From the NCBI RefSeq assembly GCF_000003855.2, contig NW_003101675.1:2301420-2365419 (forward strand): a stretch of 64,000 nucleotides of DNA, in the 5' to 3' direction. Under the pieces are notes generated by a model, which was not told where the DNA came from, made no database searches, and worked only from the letters and a program-made list of their open reading frames with translations. Each line of letters begins with the position of its first letter. The first letter of the stretch is position 1. The translations under genes were made by a program, and so were the position numbers. This document shows, in pieces, positions 34,982-46,001 of this stretch. Origin of the DNA: Blastomyces gilchristii SLH14081. Taxonomy: Eukaryota; Ascomycota; Eurotiomycetes; Onygenales; Ajellomycetaceae.

Positions 34982-35921
34982 TACTTATTTTATATTGTTT
35001 TCTTTTCTGTCCTTATGCTATTTTATGTTTAGATAGGATACCACCCAACTTTGGCACGACGTTATGACCCCCTTTACAAGCTGCGCAATATACACTTAAA
35101 CACAGTAAGAAGTCACCTGAAAATTTCGCAACTTTTAAAATAGACTCATGGGAAGTTGAACATCAAAGAACAAATAAATCGCACATGTCATAGAAGCAGC
35201 ATCCGTAGTATTATCGAAGCGTGACTCACGCCGACATTTCTGCCTATGATATTGGTATGCTCGGCCTACTACTTTTTCCTAGACGAAGGTAGATCGCAAA
35301 TCCACCACCCTCGGCTTACTTCTCTCTCCATCATGGTATTTCTAATGCACTAGGCTGCGGAATATCGTAGGCAGTAGAATTTGATGGCCGTGTCAGCGTC
35401 AGTGTGTGTCGTGTCAGGCAACAACAACCTGACTCCAATACCCATACCATCCATACTTGGCTAGATATTTTTTGACTTCGGCGTTGTGACACTGAGAAGC
35501 GGAAGGCGGTGATCCCGGAGACCGGCGAAATATTCCACCGCTCGGTCGTGCGTTTGTCTGATTGGCCAGGCTGCTTGAGCGTTTGATGACCGCCAACGAT
35601 CACAAGTTGGTTGGGATCATTGAGCTGCATCATTCTCCCAAGTCACCCACTGTTGTCTCAGGGAGTTCCGGGGCCTATCTCTCTTTGCCTCTTGTGCTTC
35701 CCTTGATTGTTTCCTTTTCAATGCAGCTTCTCTAATTTTCTGCGCAGCGTTTGCCCCTCGCTGCCCTTTCATGGGGCGTTTTCACTGATACCATAGTAGC
35801 ACTCTACTCCACCGCCTCGTTCCAGTTAAACCCCCCCTTTCTTGAAGCCTGCGATATCGAGTCCCTCCCCACCAACTCCCATTTTGTTTGTGGCCCTGGA
35901 TAGACCAATCGACTATTTACT
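34982..35921. other. Intergenic: MFS 3' UTR and kinase promoter
   Basis: No gene seen. The final 200 bp is C/T-rich, suiting the promoter and leader of the kinase gene at 35922. Confidence 0.5.
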
Positions 35922-38900
35922 ATGGCAATGGCTGTACCGCCGGCTGGGACCTTCGCCCCGGGAACGAAGGTCCAAGTCGGAAGCCACCGTGTTGTCATCG
36001 AGAAGTACCTCTCTGAGGGAGGGTTCGCGCACGTCTACGTTGTCCGCCTCCCGCAACCGATCGATGGCGCTGAAACTGCCGTACTGAAGAGAGTTGCAGT
36101 GCCGGACAAAGCCGCGTTGGCAAATATGCGGACCGAAGTCGAAACCATGAAGAAGCTGAAGGGGCATAAGCATATTGTCAAATACTTTGACTCTCACGCG
36201 TCCCAGCTAAAGGGCGGTGGGTATGAGGTTTTCCTTCTCATGGAGTTCTGTGCTGGAGGTGGCTTGATCGATTTTATGAATACTCGGTTGCAAAATCGCC
36301 TGACGGAGCCTGAGATCTTGAAGATTTTCAACGACGTCGCCGAGGGTACCGCTTGTATGCACTACCTTAAACCGCCTTTGCTCCATAGGGATCTCAAAGT
36401 CGAAAATGTCTTGATAGCGCTGCATGGGAATTCGTTCAGCTACAAATTATGCGACTTCGGGTCGACGGCGCCGCCGCGTCCGGCTGCTACTACTGCTGCT
36501 GAAGGAAGGCTGATAGAGGACGATGTCCAGCGCCATACCACCTTACAATATCGCAGCCCGGAGATGATTGACGTTTATCGCAAACAACCAATCGATGAGA
36601 AGAGTGATATATGGGCGCTGGGCGTCCTTCTGTACAAACTCTGTTATTATACTACTCCCTTCGAGGAGGTTGGGCAGATGGCGATCCTTAATGCCAAATT
36701 TAAATTCCCTGCATATCCCCCTTTCTCCAACAGATTAAAATTGCTTATAGGTATGATATATCGAAGACTGATGGAAAACCTTTTTGGTTTTTCCTCTAGT
36801 ACTGTTATTCTAACGACCGGCTTTTAAAAAATAGCGTCTATGCTCCGAGAGGACCCACAAAAGCGACCGAATATATATCAAGTACTACAGGAGGCATGTC
36901 GCATGCGAGGCAAAGAAGTGCCTATCAAAGACGTAAGTGCTATATTCTACTTTGGCTCTCCCGTTAATGAACTACAGTGTTCTGATTTGATCTAGATTTA
37001 CTCTGGGCGTTCACATTCCGAGGCAAGGTGTTACCAAGAACTGCCACCATCTCCTAACCAAACACCAAAAATAGGGGCGACTTTTTCCCCGCCCATACAG
37101 GAGACGCAGATTATTCCTGACATTGCTCCTATGAGGCGAGGGAGACCGACTAAATCTACCTCGCATCAAAATTCAGCTAAGCCCAGCCCGTCACCTTTAA
37201 GGGCCACTTCAAATGACCCGTTCGCTATCCTCGATGGGGGCAAAGTCCCCAACGGTGATGAGCTCTCTTCCAGGTTCCCAACCTTGGACGAATTTTCGCT
37301 CTTCCATGAGCAAGGGTCCAAATTTGAATTTGAGCCGACAGTGACAGAGACCAAGACACCTACGGAAGATCTTTCTAAGCGAATAACCAATGCTCTCGCC
37401 GATGAGGCGTTTGCCAAAGCGAACCCGACGGCTGTACCACAAATGACCCCGGCAATAGGACCACAGTCCCAATCTCTCGGCGATAAACCGTTAGAGGAGA
37501 AGATTTCGATACCATCTCCTGACTTACGCGCCGAATTGACACGACAGCAAGCCACTCCACTACATCAACCTATTCCTCAAAAGCCGGTCATGGTGTCTAC
37601 TGGGACAATGACAACTCCTTCCCCACGCTTGCGTCCATCGGATAGTCCACCTTTCTCTCAACGACCTGTACATAAATATCCAAATTCCTCATTTGAAAGG
37701 CGACCTTCCGTCCAACAATTGGAGAGTGACAATGAAAAAGCCTCCGGCAGTCGTGATGGCTATACATCACGAGGTGGATTTTTCAAACGTGAATCCAAAC
37801 AGAAGCTTTCGTATGAAGATTTGCCAACATCCCCCGTTTCTTCCAGACCGTCGCTAGAGGGATCCCGACCTTCTACCCTTGATATCAGTGATCCCACCAC
37901 CCGTTCCAAATCCGCAAACTCGAAGGCCCGACCTACCAGCGCTTTCGTTGGATCCAGGCCGGACTACCTTCGTGATGTTGATACCCCAAGAGTAGCTTTC
38001 GATTCCAGCTTCTCCCGGGTTGGATACGAGGGAGGTGACGCCTTGCATCACTCACAGTCTGAGACGGACCGTGACTATGAGCGAGCAAACATATCGTCAG
38101 ACATTGACTTCTTACGTGCCAAAGAAGTAGAGGAATCAAACCGAAAACGGGAGAAACGTGTCAGCAGCGGGCCAAAGCATGTTAAACGTTCCAGTTTATC
38201 GTCTATATCTCTATCTGGAACTAAGAATCTACTTGCTGGACGGTTTGGCGATGCCTTCCGTCGTTTTGAGAGTAATACAGCACAGGAAAGGACAAGCCGT
38301 ACTCCGTCTCCTGACAATATGAATGCACGTCTCACCCCAATAACAGGCTCAGAAGTTACCGAAATGAGCGATGATATCCATGAAACCAATAACGATGATA
38401 TTTCACCAGAAATGCGTCGTGAGCTGGAGCGACGACGTTTATCACAGGAAGAGAAGCGGGTCGCAAATGCTGCGGCTGAGTATCGCCAACGGTTAGCTGA
38501 ACGGGGGGAGGATGGGGGACTCAGTGGGGGAAGGATTGAAGGAATAAGATCAGCATCAATTCAGAGCAAGGTCCAGTCACTCCTCAAAGAAAACGATAGA
38601 CACCCAACGATTAAAACTGCAACTGGATATGGACGATACACTGATACAGAAACTGCTTTGCAGGCGAAGCAGTTTGAACAACCCTCTCTCTCACCACGGC
38701 CCGTACCATTCAACATCCCCCGAAAACCCGTCGCATTACAACAACAACATACCCCCGAGCAACCTCCTCGACTGCTACCAAAGGACCCACGATCGGTTCA
38801 ACCGCTTCCTGCGTCTGTGCGACCCCAGCAGCCAACCCCATCTGAGCTGTTTACATCACGTGCTACTATCACCGCCGCGGATCAGAAACCCCCCGCACCT

Positions 38901-39134
38901 CCAAAACCACAGAAGCTGCGTACCGGCAACCGGCCTGAAAACCCCCCGTCGTCAACCACAGTTGCTAGGGACCGCAAGTCTTCCATAGAGATGATCAAGC
39001 CAACAGGCCCAAATGACAACTGGGAGGCGAATTTCAGTAAAAGATACCCAAGTTTGTCTGGTCTAGAGCTAGTGGAGACGGAAATAGATGTACCACCTCC
39101 TCGCGTCTCTACTATGAGGACGAAGGAGGTGTAA
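35922..39134 (+). CDS. Ark1/Prk1-family (NAK) serine/threonine kinase
   Basis: A predicted 1021-residue kinase from exons 35922-36750, 36835-36932 and 36996-39134 (introns GTATGA..ATAG and GTAAGT..CTAG). The kinase domain (about residues 20-310) shows the glycine loop LSEGGFAHVYVV, catalytic Lys in AVLKRV, HRDLKVENVL, DFGS, activation-loop TTLQYRSPEM and DIWALGVLLYKL. The GGFAHVY loop and the DFGS in place of DFG-x are typical of the Numb-associated family, which includes yeast Ark1/Prk1/Akl1 and animal AAK1/GAK. These kinases phosphorylate endocytic adaptors and control actin patch turnover. The C-terminal two thirds is Pro/Ser-rich, with PPAPPKPQKL-type motifs that can bind SH3 domains, and closes with WEANFSKRYPSLSGLELVE. 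Cortical location is inferred from the family. Confidence 0.92.
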
Positions 39135-39151
39135 AGCAAGGAACGATGATA

Positions 39152-39195
<44 letters not shown>

Positions 39196-40125
39196 GGAAT
39201 TAATTATTTTTCTCTTTCATTCTTCTCAGATAACTCTATATTTTCCTTCCTTCCATTTCTATATTTTTCATCCTGCCCCAATGCTATTATTGCGATACCA
39301 GTGAAGAGCCTCTGATCAACAAGGCCCAGTGCTTTTCTGCCCCCGTGTACCTACTGTTTATTTTATTGTTACAATTCTTGATCATTTTGGTTTTACAATA
39401 ATAGAAGCAGGAGCCATAAATATCTCTATTTTTTATCTTCTTGGCCTCCACATTTAATTCCGAATTTTATTCGGCATTCTCGATTCTCATCCCAACAGCA
39501 TTCTGACCCCTCTATACTTTTGCGTATCTTTTCACCCCTCTCCTCGCCGTCTTATTCTACATTTATTTACTCGTAAATATTTCTTCCTCAAAGTTTACCC
39601 TAGGATATAGATGTCTTCTCAGGCTTGTTTCCTCTTGATTGTATAAAACTATTAATTATTCTACATATGCCCGCGGGCAAAGATCAATTTGGGCCGAAGG
39701 ATAGATTTGATTTCGTGTCAAAGGGCTCTGATACCTTTATTTATTTATTTATTTATTTATTTTTCAGCCGGCGAGTAACGCAAACTATTTAAACTTATTT
39801 GCGCAAACAACTCCCATCTCCGTGGATGTTGTACATGGCCAGAGAGTTCCAGATGTCAGTCACTGTGGATCGTTTAAGGTTTAGCGCAGATCATATATGT
39901 ACTAGTTTTCATTCTTCCCGGCTCTGCATGTGGGGTCATTTCTTCAGGATTGCCGCGCGAATTCCACGCTCACTCACATCTCAAACCCGATTGCAATCCA
40001 CTTTAATTTCCTACCCGGACAACAAACAGCTCCATGAAGTTGGGAGGACACATTACCGCAAGAAGTGGAGCTGAGACAATTTACGAACTAGGCGTGAACG
40101 CTGCCTAACTGGGCGCCCCTCGCGA
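39135..40125. other. Intergenic between kinase and Med10
   Basis: Starts with a T39 tract (39154-39192), then AT-rich sequence and a TTTA repeat (about 39736-39764). The last 300 bp is the likely Med10 promoter. No further gene is seen. Confidence 0.5.
39154..39192. repeat. T39 homopolymer just after the kinase stop codon
   Basis: A run of 39 T starting 20 bp after the kinase TAA, so it would lie in the 3' UTR as a U39 run. Confidence 0.9.
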
Positions 40126-40990
40126 ATGGCGCCAGTGACCTTGAGTGGGATCGATAGTATGTTGCTCTTGATAGATATGATATCTTTGTATCCAGCATTT
40201 CATGTCTTTTTGGAAGAAATTAGGTGCTGTATGCTTTTCACTTGAAGATGTTGCTAATTGCTCTTTTGCATTTTATTTTGAGTAGATGATCTTAAGGATG
40301 TAATTCAGCACCTTTTCGAAATCCAATCCGCCGTCCATGGATATCTGGGCCCTGAAACACAGCAGGAGCTTGTGCGGAAAATGTGAGCGATTACTCCCTT
40401 TGTAAATCATAGCCCCCTTTTCGTTGAAAATGTGGCTACCTGTTGGAAACGAGAAGTTGCGTCATTTTATGATACAGTTTACATCACTTTCTCACTGTTA
40501 GAAAGCCTGGGATAAAATTAACTCAAGCCACAATCACAGAAAGTCCTTAACGCTCTCCCTCTCAACCCTCTCCGAGCATTCCCGCCCTGACCCGACTGCC
40601 TCCCCTTCCGAACCATCCCTACGCATAAATGATCCCGACCCGCCCCTCCAATCCGTCCAACTTCCTCCAGAAATCATAGATTACGTCGACGCAGCACGTA
40701 ACCCGGATATTTACACGCGAGAATTCGTTGAGCTTGTGCAACGCGGCAATCAGGATTTGAAGGGAAAGGCGGAAGCCTTTGCTAGTTTTCGGGATATTCT
40801 GGCACGGGAGATGGCGAGCGCCATGCCAGAGTGTAAAGGGGAGGTTGAGAGGGTACTGAGAGCTACTGGTGGAAGCACAACGGGCGGAGCAGGTTCACTG
40901 GATGGAAATACGCAGCGTAATGCCGATGTGAGCATGAGTGGCGGTATGTCCGGGAATGGGGATAATAATAAGAATGGGGGTGGGAGCTGA
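40126..40990 (+). CDS. NUT2: Mediator complex subunit 10 (Med10/Nut2)
   Basis: A predicted 192-residue protein from exons 40126-40156, 40286-40382 and 40540-40990. Donors GTATGT and GTGAGC and acceptors GTAG and ACAG keep the frame, giving MAPVTLSGIDNDLKDVIQHL at the N-terminus. The helical core LFEIQSAVHGYLGPETQQELVRK, then LTLSLSTLSE, then LPPEIIDYVDAARNPDIYTREFVELVQRGN is the Med10 signature, including the IxYVDxxRNPDxYTxExVE motif. Med10 sits in the middle module of Mediator and links activators to RNA polymerase II; it is essential in yeast. The family core is about 130-160 residues. The additional tail (TTGGAGSLDGNTQRNADVS, ending NNKNGGGS) is low complexity and common in fungal orthologues. 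Confidence 0.93.
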
Positions 40991-43548
40991 GCGTCGTCCT
41001 TGTTGGTGCCAAAGGATTATGTTTCAAGGCAAGTTTTTACCGGACTGTGGCCGGATTGTTTTGATGCGGCCCACGGGCGTTGTGAGTGGGTGGTCCCGAG
41101 AGACTTTCCATTATTGACTAGTTTTGGACTGCTCTATGGGTATCTGGATTGGATACTTTCGTCGTGTGCTCCGTACGTAGGACTGCGTCCGCAGTATGAT
41201 GTTTTTCACCTTCTCTGTCTAGTTCCCTGCTGAGCGTAACTTGTCGCAAGAAGCCTGCTTTCCACGCCACAGGTGCATATTGATTGGGTTTTTGAACTCC
41301 CCACGACCGAGCGCCCTAGGCCCACGACACACTTCCAGAACGACTGTATCCAGCTTTCTCTGAGAAGGAAAAAATAAAAACAAAGGGTAAAAAGCAAATA
41401 AAGATACAAAAGAAGAAAATGAAAAAAGAAAAGAATATGGATGCTTGCAACTTGTATTCGGACGTGACCGCTTCTATTATTCTTCAGCAAGATGCTTCTC
41501 TTTTCCCCATCCCCCAGCCGAAGTTCTTCGGGCCTTCAAGTTTAGAAATGACCCTACATGAGGAATCCACGCGTTCTGGAGATAGCTTGATTACGCAGCG
41601 TAGATTTTATGAAAGGTCAGGGTGAATTCAGCTTTCTATATTATTTGGCCGACTGCCTGTCCCGCTGATGTCTCCGGACTATCATACAAGCTTGGAGCGA
41701 CGAACTCTTAGAGATCTCGATTGGACGGCCCTGCCCAATGAAACGTGCCTTGCAGCCTTGGTTCAACGGATCGATGTCTGTGTGTGATAATCTCTCTGGG
41801 AGTGAGTTGCACATTTCCAAAAAATAATTCTAAGAATAAATGTTGATTTCAAATGGAATTTTGGTTCTTTTTGGCCATCTTCTAGCTTTTTAAAAGTGTT
41901 CCTTCCGGTCAGCGATGGCTCCCCGTCTGGGGCTGCTACGTCGTCCTCTTGTCAAACTCACGGATACAATACAGTTTTCTGCTTTAATGCCCATTGTTGC
42001 CCACTGAAGCAAATGATGAAATGTCGAAACTGGAACTCCCAGTTGAGCAAGAGGGTTTCCGTTCAAACTGGCGCCCAAAAATAGTTGGATTGTGCTAGTG
42101 GTGAAATGGCTATCCTAAATTGCTTTTTTTTGGATGGTCTTCTCAGACTGGAAATGTGCGCTGCACGGACGTTGATGTACTCCGTACTATGAAAGCCACA
42201 TAGCAGGGTTCTGAGGAACCATCGAGCCCGTTCACAGAGGAGATTTCTGCTTGCTAGTACGGAGTACCCCATATAGAGTAAAAGTGACCGGCTTCCATGT
42301 CAAGGCCCCGGCAACGAGTCACTGAACCAACGCCAGATCTGCTGATATTTGACGATATCATTGGCTTGTGAGGTGGCAGTTCATTATCCCCGACAGTTTT
42401 CGCCCCTTTCTTTGGGGTTCACCGCCGTTGGTAAGCTAGTAAGGGGCACACATTTAAGGATTAACGTTTGTTTTTTCGAGTCTACAGCGTACACCACACA
42501 CGTGCAATTTTGTGTCAACATTATGAGGGGCAGGTTTGGCTGTGATGCCATTCGCCACGGTGTTCTCAGGCACTGTTCGACCGATATCAGGACGCGTTTG
42601 GCAGGATGAGAGGCGCGGATAGCGAGTAGGTTGCTGAGGAAGCCCGTCAGCTATATATACCAGCGTATAAACCTACCGTTTTCCGAACCTCTCAAATTTT
42701 TTGAATGCTGACGTCCAACCAAAGCCTACGGCAACATCACGTCGAACCAACGCCAACTTAGGCTCACTTCAAACCCCCACATCACATCGCGACTAGAAGA
42801 AATAGCCTCAGAATTAACCACTCGCAAAAAGGTGGGTTTTGTTTCCTTTGGGTTTACTATGGTAAACCGGAGAGCGAAGTCATCGAAAAGTATGCCCTAC
42901 AAAGTACCGTGCCTACGGTATCCATAGCCGCATCCGTATATAAGCAGTAGGAGGATGGAGATACCTTTCAACGCTATCGAGGAGCCTAGGTACTATAGTC
43001 GATCACTCCTGGCTGAGTGAGAGCTAGCATATTAAAGAGAAACCCTCCGGGCTCTATCCAGTCTGATTGCCCACCTCAGTCCCCAGGGACCACACACCAG
43101 TCAATTCCCACCCACTCTCTAACGGATTTCTTGGGAATGGAATCGGGCCGTGTTTCACTTGGGCCACGGAGAAAGCAATCATAGTCTAAGCCCGCCCACT
43201 CTACATAGTAGCCCCGACCGTGGAGATCGTCGTCCCTGTCTTCCTTCAAATCCTAGGAGCGCTCCTGTTCGCATTTCTCTCCGCTCTCAGTCTTTACAAT
43301 CTTCAACATCATCGCCTTCACAAACGACCTCGCCATAATCTTCACCCTCGTTTTCCAACGGCTTCCATGCTTGATTTCTTTCTGCGCGTACCCCGTGGCC
43401 CTATCTCTCCCCTCTAAAAATGATTTGGGAAACGTGAATCTACAATCCCTGAACCTATGCCCCCTGTCCCAGAGCTCGCCCCGTACCTCAACGCGTTCTC
43501 CCAAATCATCAACGATTCTAAGTCGACAGGACAGGAAACCGGTTTAAA
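40991..43548. other. Intergenic, about 2.5 kb, with a small inverted repeat
   Basis: No supported gene. Contains two copies of TACGGAGTA arranged as a 13-bp inverted pair (42177-42189 and 42255-42267). Small ORFs at 41419-41625 and 42349-42609 lack domains. The last 400 bp is C/T-rich, suiting the promoter and leader of the gene at 43549; an in-frame ORF at 43457 just upstream does not connect to it. Confidence 0.45.
42177..42267. repeat. 91-bp unit bounded by 13-bp perfect inverted repeats
   Basis: GTACTCCGTACTA at 42177-42189 is the exact reverse complement of TAGTACGGAGTAC at 42255-42267. The 65-bp interior has no coding potential. It could be a tiny MITE-like element or a hairpin regulatory site. 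Confidence 0.6.
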
Positions 43549-44661
43549 ATGGCGAATAACACCGTTGAGAACGTCATGGACCTACCCCCATTACCTTTGG
43601 GCACCCGGATTGCCATTGCAAGCGTCCTCGCTGTCAGCTTGTATAATGCGTTAGAACTGTTCGTTCTGATTTTTGTCGCCTTCCGCACATTCAAAGGTCT
43701 ATATTTTTGGAGCTTGCTACTTTCAACATCAGCAGGCATTGTGCCTTACTCCATCGGGTTCCTGCTTGGATATTTCGCACCACCGATCGATTCGGAATGG
43801 CCTCTGGTCACTCTGGTTTCCGTTGGCTGGTGGGTGACGACAACAGGCCAATCCCTTATTCTCTATTCAAGGCTCTATCTAGTCCTACGTAATACCAAAG
43901 TCCTCCGCCTTGTTCTGTTTATGATCGTTGCCAACGCTGTCATCTTCCATCTGCCCGGTGCAATCGTCTCAATTCGCTTGATGGTACGCGAATCGTTTCT
44001 CGAAGCCTACATCGCCATAGAGAAAGTACAGATGACAGTATTTTGCGTCCAAGAGTTAATCATATCAACGCTCTACATTTGGGAAACCGTAAAAATGTTG
44101 AGGCTTTCTCTAGATAGGGGAAATAGGAGGATCATGTGGCAACTTATCAGCATCAATGTAATCGTAACCGTGATGGACGTCGGACTACTCGCCGCGGTAT
44201 ATGCAAATCTATACCTCTACGAACCATCGATCAGGGTAATGATATACAGTATCAAGCTAAAATTGGAGTTCGCCGTTCTGGGACAGTTGGTACACTTGGC
44301 TAGTTCCCGTTCATGCTGCTTGGACTTCACCATAGGTTCAAACGGATTTCCAGATTTTGTTGACCCTACTCGCATTACTACTGACATTACCCATGCCCGG
44401 AGACTCAACCCCGTAGCTTCTAAGCCATTACGGTCGGAATCGGATGACGCTATAGACACACCAAGCATTCTTCTGCCTCCGCCTGGTGGATCTCTAAGCG
44501 GTGACGACGGACACTATATGACGCGCAGTACTTGCAGCCGGTCAACACAGACCAACCCAATTAGCCCAAGCACCACCTTGCTCCTAGGAAATTCCTCCCG
44601 ATCAGGGTCTCGCGAACAAAATGGAGAAGCAAGCAATCCAGAAACAGAATGCCCAGGTTGA
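43549..44661 (+). CDS. Seven-TM integral membrane protein, DUF7703-like
   Basis: A 370-residue intronless frame. About seven hydrophobic helices run through residues 15-260: TRIAIASVLAVSLYNALELFVLIF, FWSLLLSTSAGIVPYSIGFLLGYF, WPLVTLVSVGWWVTTTGQSLILYSRLYLVL, VLRLVLFMIVANAVIFHLPGAIV, a VQMTVFCVQELIISTLYIW helix and two more. The GQSLILYSRLYLV and QELIISTLYIWE motifs are typical of the large fungal family named DUF7703, which has a GPCR-like helix count but no proven ligand. A hydrophilic Ser/Thr-rich tail of about 110 residues follows, with acidic and Pro-rich stretches. The helical core looks complete. Receptor-like function is only a guess. Confidence 0.82.
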   Translation: MANNTVENVMDLPPLPLGTRIAIASVLAVSLYNALELFVLIFVAFRTFKGLYFWSLLLSTSAGIVPYSIGFLLGYFAPPIDSEWPLVTLVSVGWWVTTTGQSLILYSRLYLVLRNTKVLRLVLFMIVANAVIFHLPGAIVSIRLMVRESFLEAYIAIEKVQMTVFCVQELIISTLYIWETVKMLRLSLDRGNRRIMWQLISINVIVTVMDVGLLAAVYANLYLYEPSIRVMIYSIKLKLEFAVLGQLVHLASSRSCCLDFTIGSNGFPDFVDPTRITTDITHARRLNPVASKPLRSESDDAIDTPSILLPPPGGSLSGDDGHYMTRSTCSRSTQTNPISPSTTLLLGNSSRSGSREQNGEASNPETECPG

Positions 44662-46001
44662 GCATCCGAACCACCGTATACCGGCGTTTTTTATGTCTTT
44701 AAGGACAGTATTATTGCGTAACGTCGCAACCTCTCTGTCTCTGGATTGAAACGTGGACAACAACTCATGAGTTGTGCTTACTTGCCCTCGAGGACCGGGC
44801 ATCCGTAACGGTACCTAACCAATTCGTGTCAGGGAGAGTGGTGGGATATCAGTCTACCGCGGTTTGTACACCAACGAAAGAAACCTGTGGAAGCTGCTGA
44901 GAGCAGGCGAACTGGTTTTTGAGAGATAGAGGCGAACATTCCACCCCGGGTCCATCTAGCACCAGATGCTAATCGCGGACGATACCATCGTTCGCCAAGC
45001 CGTTCTATATTACGGATATATTGTGGGGAGGATCGAAATGTAGTGATCAAATACTTAAAAACCACGAGGCAATGGGTGTTTGGGCAATGCAACTTTAAAA
45101 ACGAGACAAGTGCTTTGGGGGTTGAGGGGCGGCAGATACATACCGTGCGACTATGAACATATTTGTGTACGATCCCGAATATAATATAATCGATGTATAC
45201 TAAAACAATGAACGTCTTATGATTTTGTTTCCTCTGTAACTGCAAAATTTATATTTTCCTTCTCCTTGTACTTTCCCATCTTCTTATGTATGGTATTCTC
45301 CAGATGCCATTTCAGAGCAGCAGAAGCTCCTACCCCCTTTTCCCGTTTGTCAGGAAAAAGAGGTTATATACTACTGAACGCCACCAACATCGTATTACTA
45401 CAATATTTCTCATCATCATCAGCTTACTACAACACTTGTCTAATACTCGCTTATGCTAGCTCTCTTGGCTCGCACATATATTTTACTATAAATAGCTCTA
45501 TCTTTTGTATGAAATAGATATATTAGATAGGGTACAGATAATATAACAAGCAGATCTTGATACACATAAGATTCATATGTCTCCAACATATTCATCCGTG
45601 ACACTCATTCCGACACCGTTTTCCCGCGATCAGCAGCGATTGTATTGAATTTGCCTACTCCTATAGAACAAAGAGAAATATGAATGACAGAGGGAGCTCC
45701 TAAACCCACGGATTTTCCTTATTACCTTCATACTTAGGTTCCAGCCGTCTGGGCCAGGGGTCTCCAAATTTTATAGAGTAAATAAATCAATCGTATCTGT
45801 TTGGCATGAGAACGAGGATGGGCTTGGCGAGGAACATCCATCCCCAAACTTACTGCCGCCTTCACCCGCCTTGATACGCTCAGCATCCCAAACACCTCTC
45901 GTCCTCGAGAGAACTATTGCCTGTCGCGAATGGATCTGTCTCCTGCTCAGTAGGTTTACTTTTCCAAGCGGAGCCGGCTTCCCCAGGTCATATCGCCCAT
46001 A
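44662..46001. other. Intergenic, AT-rich, no gene seen
   Basis: Short ORFs at 44829-45245 and 45266-45517 have no recognisable features. The right 200 bp is the likely promoter and leader of the protease gene. Confidence 0.45.

Noticed and set aside
43457..43654. ORF just upstream of the seven-TM gene, considered as a first exon
   Set aside because: It runs out of frame through the start of the seven-TM protein and no good donor or acceptor pair joins the two. The ATG at 43549 suffices.
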